In this document: positions 16,594-26,037 of the stretch, in pieces | Numbering within the stretch: position 1 is the first letter of the stretch | Layout of the letters: each line of letters opens with the position of its first letter | Source of the DNA: Moorena producens 3L | GTDB taxonomy: Bacteria > Cyanobacteriota > Cyanobacteriia > Cyanobacteriales > Coleofasciculaceae | Length of the DNA stretch: 64,000 bases | Direction of reading: 5' to 3' | NCBI RefSeq assembly: GCF_000211815.1 | Contig: NZ_GL890964.1 | Span: 59,306-123,305 of the forward strand | The notes under the pieces: model-generated | What the model saw: only the letters and a program-made list of their open reading frames with translations | What the model was told of the DNA's origin: nothing | Database searches by the model: none | Position numbers and translations under genes: made by a program

Positions 16594-17796
16594 TTATACA
16601 ATACCAACGTAGTTTCGGGCAAAATTTTTAGCAAAAGTTAATGAAGTTGTCAATTGAGAAAGTTTGGATTCACTTAATTTGCGTCGGAAACGCACATCTT
16701 CTAAATCTTCTCCTTCCGGTGAGTGCAGCATGGTTAACAAGCTGTAAGAGAATTCTTGAGCACGCCAGATGTAGGGCAAGCGAATTTTGGAGTACCGCTC
16801 AAGATAAGAAATATCATGGTTTTCGAGGTAGTAGCTAATCAGTGTTTCTGCTAAAACTCCCGCATCTTGCACCGCTAAATTTAAGCCTTTTCCACCCATT
16901 GGGGTAATAATATGAGCCGCATCTCCTGCTAATAATAATCGCTGATAACCCATGGGTTCCATCACATAATTTCGCAGCTCCATAATACGCTTTTGAAAGA
17001 TTTCACCTTCATTTAATGGGCATCCTTCTTTAGCAAGCCGCTGGTGTAAATTAGCCCAGATGCGTTCATCTGACCAATCTTCTAAAGTATCGGTGCTGGG
17101 AATTTGAAGGTAATAGCGAGAAATCTTGCTATTGCGAAGCATATGAGCCGCAAAACCATCTGGATGTACACCATAAAGAGTATGCTGAGCCGAAGGGGGA
17201 GCGTAGGCTAAAATGGCTAACCAGCGATAGTTATATTGTTTGCTGTAAATGTCTACAGCTTCAGAGGGAACAGATTGACGAGCTAAGCCATGATAACCAT
17301 CACATCCAGCTACAAAATCCGCTTGAATCGTTACAGTTGTTTGATTATCTAAATCAGAACATACAACTTCGACTTTGTCATCACTTTGAATAATCTTTTT
17401 GCCTTCATGATGAAAGAGTAAATTACCGCCATCCTTGATATATTTTTCAATCAAATCATCGTTGAGATCGCTTTGAGGATAAACATAATGAACATCTCCT
17501 CCACTTAAGTTTCCATATTCAAAATTTAGGCTTTTATCGGGATAGCGAAATTCACAAGAACCGTGAGTATAAGCCTTTTTGAGCAGGGTATCCGCCAGGT
17601 CATTTTTTCTGAGGATTTCAACCGTTGTACTTTCTATCACTCCGGCTCTTCCTCTGGCATAAATTTCTTCACGATTGTATTTATCAATGATAATACAGTC
17701 TATCCCATTTCTCAGCAAAATACTTCCGAGCACAATACCAGCAGGGCCAGAACCGAGAATACAGACCGATGTTTTTAACTGTGTATAATTTTTCAT
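16594..17796 (-). CDS. pobA: 4-hydroxybenzoate 3-monooxygenase (PobA-like flavoprotein)
   Basis: A 400-residue class A flavoprotein monooxygenase. It has the FAD dinucleotide motif CILGSGPAGIVLGS, the PobA-type RAGVIES segment and the DG motif FVAGCDGYHGLARQSVP. The second FAD motif LLLAGDAAHIITPMGGKGLN is followed by the terminal NYVGIV ending shared with known PobA proteins. It would hydroxylate 4-hydroxybenzoate, free or perhaps bound or halogenated, ortho to the phenol using NAD(P)H and O2, giving a catechol. The start at 17796 has AGGAG six bases upstream; longer frames lack this. The gene lies between the halogenase and a cupin in a single-direction operon with chorismate lyase, which supplies the substrate. 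A dead copy is at 14252-14862. Confidence 0.9.
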   Translation of the reverse strand: MKNYTQLKTSVCILGSGPAGIVLGSILLRNGIDCIIIDKYNREEIYARGRAGVIESTTVEILRKNDLADTLLKKAYTHGSCEFRYPDKSLNFEYGNLSGGDVHYVYPQSDLNDDLIEKYIKDGGNLLFHHEGKKIIQSDDKVEVVCSDLDNQTTVTIQADFVAGCDGYHGLARQSVPSEAVDIYSKQYNYRWLAILAYAPPSAQHTLYGVHPDGFAAHMLRNSKISRYYLQIPSTDTLEDWSDERIWANLHQRLAKEGCPLNEGEIFQKRIMELRNYVMEPMGYQRLLLAGDAAHIITPMGGKGLNLAVQDAGVLAETLISYYLENHDISYLERYSKIRLPYIWRAQEFSYSLLTMLHSPEGEDLEDVRFRRKLSESKLSQLTTSLTFAKNFARNYVGIV

Positions 17797-17879
17797 AGTA
17801 AACTCCTGATATGTGTCATTTTTGGTTGAGCAATAATGTGAGTTAAATACCAACATTATTGCTCAGTTTAAGTGAATCA

Positions 17880-19607
17880 TTAAACCGTCACAAGTTGCTT
17901 GACAACTGAAGGAAAATGAATTTTTTTTCGTAGCTGTTGAGTCATTGGATGTAAGTCACGGGGTTGAGTTCTGGGGCGGAATAATCCATCCTTTTCCCAT
18001 CGGTGTTCATTGAGGCTAATTGCCCAAGCATTTAACCAGGCAGACTCCGGAAAATCAGCTAATTTTTCAGGCATTGTATCTTCAAGTGCCATGCGAAAAA
18101 TAACCTGGGCAAGTTCCTCAAACATTTCTAAACTAGCAATATGATCATCGATGAGTTGCTGCTCAGTTTTATTGGATTGTAAATTACGCGATCGCAATTG
18201 CTTGATGAAATCCATTTCTAAGTAATCAAGATACTCATAAGTTCCCCGATTTTGCGAGAGTTCTGCCCAGTCTATAAACAACTTTTGCATCCGGTGAGCT
18301 AACAAAAAGAATTGACCTGAACCTTGACGAATTTTTGCCCGTTTTTCAGAGTCAAGGAAAATCGAATTAAACATCAGAGGCGCACTAAATGCCCAGCCGG
18401 ATAAGGTATCCCAAATCACCTTAATGGCCATGACCAAATCTTGATCAAAGCAGGAGTAAACTTTGTGAATATTATCTTTTACCCCTTCGGAATAGGTGAG
18501 TAAAAAGCGATTTGCTTCCGCCACTATTTCTGAAGTTAACTTGCCTTGCAAATCCGCTTCAATCATCTGAGTGACGAGAGAATTTCCAAATCCAATTAGG
18601 TCAGTGCCAGGAGAATAGAATGGATCGGGAAATACCCCAGCTTCACCAACACAAGCCCAACGATTATTTGAGAAAACTTGCTTAGAGGAATAGCTATAGT
18701 GAGGCATCTTCATAAATTTTTGAGTTGAAATCCCTTGAAGATGATTAGCTAAAGTAGGTTCATAGGTTTGGAGCCAATTAAATGCTTTTTCCTCAGTGTT
18801 ATGTTCTCCGAAAGGATGAACCGTTTCATCAGTGACAATCCCAATACTGGTATAGTTACCGGGGAGCGGAATCATCCAAATCCAGTAGCCTTTTCCACAC
18901 AAGTGATTAGTTGAATAATATCGTTGATTTCCAGGGACACGCTCATGCCAGTTTTGGTTACTTTTGGGAACAAAATCACTGACATCCACCCGTTCATTGA
19001 CCCAGAACCAAACCGCACTATGTTTAGAACTATTCCGTTGAGCTAAACCCAGTTTTTTCTGCAAAAATCGACGACGACCCATCGCATCAATAACCCATTT
19101 AGCTTTAATAATATTTTTTTGCTTCGTGTCATCTTGAGTGTAAACAATTTCATGGAATTCTTGATTATTTTTAGATAGTATAATATCAATAATCTTACAA
19201 TTTTCTAAAGATTCAATTCCTGCTTCGATGTTTAAGTTTCGCAGATCATTTTCAAACTTACCTCGGTCAATTTGATAAGAGGAAGGGGAATGAAATTTAG
19301 AGAGTCCGAGTTCAGGACGTTCTTCAAATTTACCTTGAGCATCACCTAAGAAGAAACGGAGTCCCAACTTTGGCATATGATTCAGTTTAAAATAATTATC
19401 GCTAAACTGAAGTATTTCAGCAAGATAATAGGAACCGACTTCAACCGTTGATTCTCCAACTTTAAAAGCACCTTCAGGTAGAGGTCGAGCCAAACGGTCG
19501 AAGACAATAATAGAAAGATCAGGCATTGTTAACTTCAACTGTCTAGCTAAAGTTGAACCCGCTAAACCACCACCGCAAATTGCTACATCATAAGTCATTG
19601 TATTCAT
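17880..19607 (-). CDS. Flavin-dependent halogenase (tryptophan-halogenase superfamily)
   Basis: A 575-residue FADH2-dependent halogenase-like protein. It has the FAD motif CGGGLAGSTLARQL (residues 11-24), FKVGEST (48-54) and Lys80 in MPKLGLRF, which aligns by position with the catalytic Lys79 of PrnA. The diagnostic WxWxIP motif appears as YWIWMIPLPG, and DPFYSPGTDLIGFGNS is also typical. It would chlorinate or brominate an activated phenol, most simply the 4-hydroxybenzoyl unit on the neighbouring ACP. ATG at 19607 was chosen for AGGAG eight bases upstream; the longer frame overlaps the NRPS gene. The C-terminal extension of about 60 residues is long for the family. A non-halogenating oxidoreductase of the same superfamily cannot be excluded. 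Confidence 0.85.
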   Translation of the reverse strand: MNTMTYDVAICGGGLAGSTLARQLKLTMPDLSIIVFDRLARPLPEGAFKVGESTVEVGSYYLAEILQFSDNYFKLNHMPKLGLRFFLGDAQGKFEERPELGLSKFHSPSSYQIDRGKFENDLRNLNIEAGIESLENCKIIDIILSKNNQEFHEIVYTQDDTKQKNIIKAKWVIDAMGRRRFLQKKLGLAQRNSSKHSAVWFWVNERVDVSDFVPKSNQNWHERVPGNQRYYSTNHLCGKGYWIWMIPLPGNYTSIGIVTDETVHPFGEHNTEEKAFNWLQTYEPTLANHLQGISTQKFMKMPHYSYSSKQVFSNNRWACVGEAGVFPDPFYSPGTDLIGFGNSLVTQMIEADLQGKLTSEIVAEANRFLLTYSEGVKDNIHKVYSCFDQDLVMAIKVIWDTLSGWAFSAPLMFNSIFLDSEKRAKIRQGSGQFFLLAHRMQKLFIDWAELSQNRGTYEYLDYLEMDFIKQLRSRNLQSNKTEQQLIDDHIASLEMFEELAQVIFRMALEDTMPEKLADFPESAWLNAWAISLNEHRWEKDGLFRPRTQPRDLHPMTQQLRKKIHFPSVVKQLVTV

Positions 19608-19675
19608 TATAAAATCTCCTGCTGTATTGAGAGTAAACCTGATTTTAGTTAACATTAATTCAAAGAAAAATGAGA

Positions 19676-22276
19676 CTAACCTAAGCAAGCCTTTAAAGTC
19701 TCAGCTAAGACCTGTACATTCGGTTGATCAAAAATTGAATAATGGTCTCCCGGTACATCGTAAATTTCTAATTTGTCGCTTGCTAAATTACCCCAGCCCT
19801 GTTCAGGGTCACGAGTTTCCCAATCTGCTTGATTCGGTAAATAAAACTTATTGAATTTAGCAGGTTTTTTAGCCCGAAACATGGTAATTTTACCGGAATA
19901 AACCTGTGGTGAATAAGCCCACTTTGCCTGCATATTCGCCTCAGCTACGATAGCACGACTGAGATGATGAGGTAAAGGTTTTCCTAAACCTAGATAAAGC
20001 TTGCAAAGGATGGCTTGCAGTTGGCGTTTAGTAACGTCTTTGAGTTCCTCAAATAGTGACTTGGATAGTCCCAATTGGGATAAGTATTTGAAGTAGTGTT
20101 GGTTTCGGAATACAAGGCGAGGAAAAGCACTTTTATTGAAAGTGTCAAACATCACCAGCAATGCCACCTTTTCTCCTTGCTGTTGAAGTTGTTGTGCGGT
20201 CTCAAAAGCAATCGTACCTCCCATAGAGTTTCCTCCGATAAAATAGGGGCCATGGGCTTGAACACTGCGAATTTCTTTAAGATAATTAGCCGCCATTGCT
20301 TCGATTGTAAAGTCAGGCATTTGTTTGCCATCTAACCCTTTAGCTTGCAATCCATAAAACGGTTGCTCTGAACCTATAGATTTGGCTAATTCTCGTAAGT
20401 TCAACACATTTCCTTGTTGTCCATGAATGCAGAAGAAAGGCGGTTTAGAACCACGAGGTTGAAGTGGAACTAATGAAGACCAAGGGAGAGAAGATTCGTT
20501 TTCAGCAAGAATTTCGGCCAGTTGTTCAATGGTTGGAGATTTTAGTAGTGTTACCAAGGGTAAAGTTTTACCAAAGGTTTGTTCAATTTGAGTAAACAAA
20601 CTCATCGCCATTAAGGACTGTCCACCTAAATCAAAGAAGTTATCTCGAATTCCAATGGATTCAATTCCTAATACTTTACTCCATAATTGAACGAGTTTGA
20701 GTTGAGTTGAATTGCGGGGTGCAATATAAGCAGGTTTAGACGAATTCCTGGATGGTTTGAATGTAGATTGATTGGCTCGTTTCTCCTCTAATTGTTGCTG
20801 TTCAGTTGCGCTTAAAGGGAGTACATCCAAGATAGACTGCTCTGGATTGATTAAAATGTTTTCCAGAATAGTACGATAATTCTCCTGCATTTGAGCAATG
20901 GTTGCTTCCTCAAATAAATCAGCATTGTATTTGAATATAGCAGCCAAAGTATCACCTTCTTGAATCAGATAGAGATAGAGATAAAAATCCGCTGTTCCGC
21001 TATCAAGATTGAATGTTTCGACATTTAAACCTGGTAATTTTAAGGTATGAATTGTTGTATTTTGCAGTGCAAACATCACCTTAGATATAGGGGTTTGCAG
21101 TAAATTTAGAGCGTTAATAATTTCTTGAATGGGTAAATCTTGATAAGCGTAACCTCCGGAGACAACCTGACGAACTTGACTCAAACACTCCCGAAAAGTT
21201 TGGTTTACTTTAAACTGTGTCCGTAGAATCAGTAAATTCGCAAAGTAACCGATTAATCCCTTTGTTTCTTTCCGACTCCGATTCGCAATTGGACTACACA
21301 CAAAAAAATCGTCTTGGTCAGTGTAGCGATATAATAGCACCTTAAATGCAGCTAATAACGTTGCAAATAACGTTGCTCCTTCTTTTCGACTGAAGCTTTT
21401 AAGTTGAGTCGTGAGTTCAACAGAAAGTAACTGTTTATTGTAGGCACTAGAATGGGTAGGATTAGTCGGATAAGGATGGTCAGTTGGCAGCTTTAAAGCT
21501 TGTAAATTATTGCCAAGTTGTTGCTTCCAATAGTTTAGCAAAGTCTCTTTAAACTCACCTTGAATACATTGACGTTGCCAAACAGAAAAGTCCGCATACT
21601 GCACTGGAAGTTCTGGGAGGGGTGAAGATTGACCGAGAGAAAATGCTTCGTAGAGTGTTGCTAACTCCTGAAATAAAACTCCTTTTGACCAGGCATCGAC
21701 GATAATATGGTGAACATTCAGTAACAGAAAATAATCCTGTTCATCAAGTTTAAAAAGTCTTCCTCGAAACAGAGGCAGTTGAGTCAATTCAATCGGTTGC
21801 TCAATATCTACCTTCACTAATTCCATTACCTTCTTTTCCCGTTGTTTTTGAGGGAAGCTCTGTACATTAATTACAGATAAACTAAAGGAGAAAGAGGAGT
21901 GAATGACTTGAGTGGGTTGACCTTCAACTAAGGTAAAAATCGTTCGCAAAGCCTCGTGACGTTGAATAAGTTCATTCAGACTTTGCTCTAAAGCCAATGG
22001 ATTGAGTGAGCCGGAAATGCGAAACCCAAACGGCATATTATAAGCAGCAGCTTTTCTTGGTTCCAACTGTTGTAAAAACCATAACCGCTCTTGAGGAAAA
22101 GAGAGAGGAAGTGGATTTTCTCGGGAAACAGAGACTAAGGGTGGAGCTTGATTTTGTAAGCTAATGACCGTTCTAATTGCTTCCCATAGCTCCTTTTTAG
22201 CAGCCACTGATTGAGTTGAATTATTGGCAACTGGAGAAGTTTTATGTTGTTTTTTGTTCAATGTTTCGAGTGACAT
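19676..22276 (-). CDS. NRPS protein: condensation-PCP-thioesterase, no adenylation domain
   Basis: An 866-residue protein. Residues 45-480 form a condensation domain (FPQERLWFLQQLEP; catalytic HHIIVDAWS near 190; SPIANRSRKE). Residues 525-600 form a peptidyl carrier domain (FFDLGGQSLMAMSL). The C-terminus is a type I thioesterase (FIGGNSMGGTIAF nucleophile Ser near 682; GDHYSIFDQP His). There is no adenylation domain. It probably accepts the aryl group from the stand-alone ACP and joins it to a nucleophile carried on, or delivered to, its PCP, forming an amide or ester, before release by the TE. Since each unit is a hydroxybenzoate, ester (depside-like) coupling is a plausible inference. It lies between the ACP and halogenase genes in the same operon. 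Confidence 0.9.
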   Translation of the reverse strand: MSLETLNKKQHKTSPVANNSTQSVAAKKELWEAIRTVISLQNQAPPLVSVSRENPLPLSFPQERLWFLQQLEPRKAAAYNMPFGFRISGSLNPLALEQSLNELIQRHEALRTIFTLVEGQPTQVIHSSFSFSLSVINVQSFPQKQREKKVMELVKVDIEQPIELTQLPLFRGRLFKLDEQDYFLLLNVHHIIVDAWSKGVLFQELATLYEAFSLGQSSPLPELPVQYADFSVWQRQCIQGEFKETLLNYWKQQLGNNLQALKLPTDHPYPTNPTHSSAYNKQLLSVELTTQLKSFSRKEGATLFATLLAAFKVLLYRYTDQDDFFVCSPIANRSRKETKGLIGYFANLLILRTQFKVNQTFRECLSQVRQVVSGGYAYQDLPIQEIINALNLLQTPISKVMFALQNTTIHTLKLPGLNVETFNLDSGTADFYLYLYLIQEGDTLAAIFKYNADLFEEATIAQMQENYRTILENILINPEQSILDVLPLSATEQQQLEEKRANQSTFKPSRNSSKPAYIAPRNSTQLKLVQLWSKVLGIESIGIRDNFFDLGGQSLMAMSLFTQIEQTFGKTLPLVTLLKSPTIEQLAEILAENESSLPWSSLVPLQPRGSKPPFFCIHGQQGNVLNLRELAKSIGSEQPFYGLQAKGLDGKQMPDFTIEAMAANYLKEIRSVQAHGPYFIGGNSMGGTIAFETAQQLQQQGEKVALLVMFDTFNKSAFPRLVFRNQHYFKYLSQLGLSKSLFEELKDVTKRQLQAILCKLYLGLGKPLPHHLSRAIVAEANMQAKWAYSPQVYSGKITMFRAKKPAKFNKFYLPNQADWETRDPEQGWGNLASDKLEIYDVPGDHYSIFDQPNVQVLAETLKACLG

Positions 22277-22360
22277 ATCAGAGCCTAGATACTGTCCAGA
22301 GAGTTGGTGAGGAAGCGGCTGGAGTAAAAAATACTCGCAGCCTAGATAGATTTTAAAAAT

Positions 22361-22615
22361 TTAACAACTTTTTTTTTCTTCAATCATCTCCACAATTGTT
22401 GAGATATTTTGAAAGTTATCAAAACTAATCTCACTCACATCTAACTGAATTTCAAAAGTCTCTTGCAAGTTAGAAATTAGAGTCATCGTGTTAATCGAAT
22501 CTAGACCCAAGTTGAAGATATCTACATCGTATTGCAAATCTTCTAGGGTCACATCGGGTATAACTTCCAAAACTAACCCTTGAACTTGTTCTTGAATTGT
22601 TGTAGTTGTCATCAT
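22361..22615 (-). CDS. Stand-alone acyl/aryl carrier protein
   Basis: An 84-residue carrier protein with the phosphopantetheine motif IFNLGLDSINTMTLI (Ser near residue 38) and the helix pattern of ACP/PCP domains. AAGGAG nine bases before the ATG supports the start. It follows the aryl-AMP ligase by 49 bases and precedes the C-PCP-TE gene. It very likely carries the activated hydroxybenzoate as a thioester for hydroxylation, halogenation and condensation. Modification by a phosphopantetheinyl transferase encoded elsewhere is required. Confidence 0.92.
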   Translation of the reverse strand: MMTTTTIQEQVQGLVLEVIPDVTLEDLQYDVDIFNLGLDSINTMTLISNLQETFEIQLDVSEISFDNFQNISTIVEMIEEKKSC

Positions 22616-22664
22616 GGTGTTAGGCTCCTTAAAATTTCAGTATTTGGACTGTGATGATATCGGT

Positions 22665-24203
22665 TTAAACTAATTCCTTTCTCATAATTTTTCCGAGTGG
22701 ACTTTTGGGAATTTCTGGGCGGAATTCAATGATTTTTGGAACTTTAAACTCCGCTAGACGCTGCTTACAAAATGAAAGAATCTCTTGATACTCACAATTT
22801 TTTAGACCTTTTTTGACAATTACAGCTTTAACCAACTCGCCAGCATAAGACCCTTTTACACCGACAACAACAGCTTCTTTAACGTGAGGATGATTCATCA
22901 AAATATCCTCTACTTCTATCGGGTCAACTTTGCGACCTCCGGTATCAATGAGCAGCTTCTTGCGACCGGTAATATACACTCGACCCCACTCATCTTTTTT
23001 CCCTAAATCACCTGTATAGAAACATCCCTCCTTAAAGGCTTGTTGATTCAGTTCTGGCTGATTAATATAACCTTGGGTTAGAGAACGACTTTTTATCACA
23101 ACTTCTCCACTCATTCCCATGGGTTGTTCATTCCCACTTTCATTAACAATTTTGAGTTCAACATTATTGAGCGGAAACCCAACAGAGTGATAAATTTTGT
23201 TGATGTCTTCCTCTAAATTAATTGCCACAGAGCCAGCCTCAGTACAGCCATAAAGCTGTCGAATAGGAATCCTAAATCGCTGCCAAAACTTATCGAAAAT
23301 GTCTTTGGACAAGAAGTTTCCGGCTGAAAAGCATAATCTCAAACTAGATAGGTTCACCGAGGTTTTTGTTCGAGTTTCTGCTAAAGCCTTGAAGATATAA
23401 GGCACTGCTGGAAAGATTGTAATCTTCTCCGTTTCAATCAGTTCAAAAACTCGCGGACACCGGAAGACAAAGGGAACCTCAACAGGTGTACCATCCTTTT
23501 GCAAAACCTGTTCTAAAATAACTAAGGTTGCACCATTACAAGTTGCTGCGAGGAGACAATTTCCTAACCCATGGGCATGATACATCGGAACTGCACAAAG
23601 AATCTTGTCTGAGGGCTGAATTTGGGTGGTTTCTGCGAAGTTTTTAACCTCATGGTAAAGACTCGCTTGGGTGCGTGCAATTCGTTTTGGTTTCCCCGTT
23701 GATCCGGATGAATATTGATACAGAAGCTCAGAAGAAAGAGCGTTTTCTGAATACTCTTGATGTTGAGATTTTCCTGGCAGAATTAGATGGTAGAGATAGT
23801 GGCTTCCCGGATAAACACCATCCACAACAATTAACTCAATTTTTCGGTCAATATTTGCAATAATATCCTGAAAAATTTTGGCACGCTTGAGGTCAGTAAT
23901 TACTGCTTTTGCCTTGCTATCACTGAGACAATAACTCAGTTCTTCGGCTTTGAATAAATGATTGAGGGGCAGAACAATTCCCTGTAACTGAGCAACAGCA
24001 TAGAAGCTATAAACAAACTCAGGACAGTTGGGTAAAACAAAAGCGACACAATCACCTTGACCAATTTCTAGAGAACTTAATCCCTCACTTAATCCTTGAA
24101 CTTTGGAGTCAAGTTGCTCATAGCTAATTCGGGACTCATTATAGACAAGTGCTGTATGTTTTGGAAAGGAATGGGCAGCTTCTTTCAACCGTTTAATAAT
24201 CAT
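22665..24203 (-). CDS. AMP-dependent aryl/acyl ligase (adenylate-forming enzyme)
   Basis: A 512-residue ANL-superfamily enzyme. It has the core P-loop YSSGSTGKPKRIART (A3), the A5 motif LYGCTEAGSVAINL, the A7 YTGDLGKKDEWGRVYITGRKKLLI and the A10 lysine in KSPLGKIMR. It would adenylate a carboxylic acid and transfer it to the adjacent ACP. The chorismate lyase gene just upstream suggests 4-hydroxybenzoate as the acid. ATG at 24203 is preceded by AGAGG at seven bases; the longer frame to 24233 has no such site. It is separate from any NRPS module, as in aryl-starter activation systems. Substrate choice rests on context only. Confidence 0.9.
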   Translation of the reverse strand: MIIKRLKEAAHSFPKHTALVYNESRISYEQLDSKVQGLSEGLSSLEIGQGDCVAFVLPNCPEFVYSFYAVAQLQGIVLPLNHLFKAEELSYCLSDSKAKAVITDLKRAKIFQDIIANIDRKIELIVVDGVYPGSHYLYHLILPGKSQHQEYSENALSSELLYQYSSGSTGKPKRIARTQASLYHEVKNFAETTQIQPSDKILCAVPMYHAHGLGNCLLAATCNGATLVILEQVLQKDGTPVEVPFVFRCPRVFELIETEKITIFPAVPYIFKALAETRTKTSVNLSSLRLCFSAGNFLSKDIFDKFWQRFRIPIRQLYGCTEAGSVAINLEEDINKIYHSVGFPLNNVELKIVNESGNEQPMGMSGEVVIKSRSLTQGYINQPELNQQAFKEGCFYTGDLGKKDEWGRVYITGRKKLLIDTGGRKVDPIEVEDILMNHPHVKEAVVVGVKGSYAGELVKAVIVKKGLKNCEYQEILSFCKQRLAEFKVPKIIEFRPEIPKSPLGKIMRKELV

Positions 24204-24242
24204 ACTTTTACCTCTATTATGGGACCTTATCAACCGATACTA

Positions 24243-24827
24243 TTAGAGCTTTCGCCTAAAATTATTTTCCGGAAACTTTTCTGTAATCATCATAGTGTAC
24301 TGATGATTGGAGATGACGCAGTAGGTTCTATACAGGAGATTTTCTTCGGGTTCAATCTGGAAATAATCGGCTAAATCACCTGCATGTTCTTTGCCAAGTT
24401 CGACATTTTCTTTGAAGATTTCTACCTTATTTTCGACCCAGAGTTTCCCAATGGGAGTTTTGGTCTGTAACAGTTGGGTTCGCATTTTTTCATTCAGTCT
24501 GTCGAGAACTAAAATTGAATCGGCATAGACATAATTGCGGTCACTCATCTTACCTTGAAGTAGCACTTTGCGAGCGATGACTTCTGTGCCTTTTTTGAGG
24601 TTCATCGGCAGGATGTCTTCTGTGATTGTAATCTGGTCTTCAAACAGCTTTTTGATTTTGATTGCTTCCCCCGAATAGGCTTCAATCATATCCGTAACAG
24701 TGCCGTTTGTCGTCAGCAATATTCGCTGGAATGGGCTGAGTAATACAGGTTGAATATAATTCCGTTTTCTCGGAAAGTTTTGGGAAAAAATTGGCCTTAA
24801 GACTAGGGTTTGAGCGTTCATTTGCAT
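24243..24827 (-). CDS. Chorismate--pyruvate lyase-like protein (UbiC/DUF98 type)
   Basis: A protein of about 194 residues of the cyanobacterial chorismate-lyase family. Conserved segments are a central basic stretch (GTEVIARKVLLQG), LLQTKTPIGKLW, and the C-terminal YRTYCVISNHQYTMMITEKFP, which holds the family Arg and Glu. It would split chorismate into 4-hydroxybenzoate and pyruvate. It is placed directly after the DAHP synthase and before the aryl ligase, so the operon both boosts chorismate supply and diverts it. The frame opens with TTG at 24848, but ATG at 24827 or 24821 is the better start. Overall similarity is to the DUF98 branch rather than E. coli UbiC. Confidence 0.8.
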   Translation of the reverse strand: MQMNAQTLVLRPIFSQNFPRKRNYIQPVLLSPFQRILLTTNGTVTDMIEAYSGEAIKIKKLFEDQITITEDILPMNLKKGTEVIARKVLLQGKMSDRNYVYADSILVLDRLNEKMRTQLLQTKTPIGKLWVENKVEIFKENVELGKEHAGDLADYFQIEPEENLLYRTYCVISNHQYTMMITEKFPENNFRRKL

Positions 24828-24927
24828 TATTTCTCTAGAATTGGGCAAAAAGATCTGTTTGATGAGATATTGTGAGTTGAATCAATCTAAGTTAGCCTTC
24901 AATTTTTTCTTCAACTCACAACAAGTT

Positions 24928-26025
24928 TTAAACAATGGCACTGAATTTTTGGGTAGCTTGAGGGCATGAAGGGGTGAGGGCTAACTTTTCCGGCCAACGA
25001 CCCACTGTTTCACCAATAACTGCCATTTCTTGCATCAGTTCTTGATAACGATGAGGCGTCAAGGATTGAGGGCCATCAGACAGGGCTTGGGAAGGGTTGG
25101 GATGAACTTCTATCATCAGAGCATCAGCTCCTGCTGCAATTGAAGCCATTGCCATTGCCGGGACGTATTCGGCTTTACCAGTCCCGTGACTGGGGTCAAT
25201 CATAATGGGAAGATGAGTCAATGTCCGCAAGACAGGAATCACGGATAAATCGAGGGTATTGCGGGTATATTTGCGGTCATGGGTGCGAATTCCCCGTTCA
25301 CACAAAATAACATTGGAATTTCCGGCTGCTAAAATATATTCAGCCGCCATTAACCATTCCTCAATGGTTGCGGACATTCCCCGCTTCAGTAGAACCGGTT
25401 TCTCTTGATCACCAACTCTTTTTAACAGAGAAAAGTTCTGCATATTACGAGCACCAACTTGGAGAATATCTGCAACAGTTGCTATCTTTTCAATGTCGGC
25501 TGCATCCATTACCTCGGTGATAATTCCCAAGCCTGTTTCTTGACGTGCAATGGCCAGCAATTCCAAACCACTCTCACCATGCCCTTGAAAAGCATAAGGG
25601 GAAGTCCGAGGTTTGTAGGCTCCACCACGTAGGAAATGAGCACCTGCTGCTTTAACTTGTTGGGCGGTTTCGACAATCATCTGTTCATTTTCAACCGAAC
25701 AAGGGCCGGCAGTTTGAACGATGGGACTGTGTTCGCCAAAAGTAACAGAACCGTTCGGTGTTTCAACAATAATTTCACTGGGTTCACCATGTCGGAAGTC
25801 TCGACTCGCCCGTTTAAAGGGATGTTCAACTCGTGATACTTTTTCAATAAAAGGACTGACAGCCTGAATTTTTAAGGGATCGAGTTCAGCCGTGTCACCG
25901 ACTAAACCAATCACCACTCGGTGTTTGCCGATGATTTTTTCGACGCTGACTTTGTATTGGGACAGTTCGTGTTTAATGCGTTCAATTTCGACTGTCGGAG
26001 TGGCTGCTTTGAGGACAATTATCAT
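24928..26025 (-). CDS. aroF: 3-deoxy-7-phosphoheptulonate (DAHP) synthase, type I-beta
   Basis: A 365-residue DAHP synthase. The N-terminal ferredoxin-like regulatory domain (residues 1-70, MIIVLKAATPTVEIERIKHE) marks the I-beta class. The catalytic barrel has QTAGPCSVENEQM, LRGGAYKPRTSPYAFQG, LLKRGMSATIEEW, LCERGIRTH and the metal-binding MIDPSHGTGK and ADALMIEVHP. It condenses phosphoenolpyruvate with erythrose-4-phosphate, the first shikimate-pathway step. As first gene of the aryl operon it probably acts as a dedicated, perhaps differently feedback-controlled, enzyme that raises chorismate supply. Its upstream region is duplicated in tandem, starting 13 bases before the ATG. Confidence 0.95.
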   Translation of the reverse strand: MIIVLKAATPTVEIERIKHELSQYKVSVEKIIGKHRVVIGLVGDTAELDPLKIQAVSPFIEKVSRVEHPFKRASRDFRHGEPSEIIVETPNGSVTFGEHSPIVQTAGPCSVENEQMIVETAQQVKAAGAHFLRGGAYKPRTSPYAFQGHGESGLELLAIARQETGLGIITEVMDAADIEKIATVADILQVGARNMQNFSLLKRVGDQEKPVLLKRGMSATIEEWLMAAEYILAAGNSNVILCERGIRTHDRKYTRNTLDLSVIPVLRTLTHLPIMIDPSHGTGKAEYVPAMAMASIAAGADALMIEVHPNPSQALSDGPQSLTPHRYQELMQEMAVIGETVGRWPEKLALTPSCPQATQKFSAIV

Positions 26026-26037
26026 GCTTTATTTCCG

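Noticed and set aside
22665..24203. Interpretation of the AMP ligase as a fatty-acyl ligase
   Set aside because: Not excluded by motifs, but the adjacent chorismate lyase, PobA and DAHP synthase make an aryl acid far more likely.
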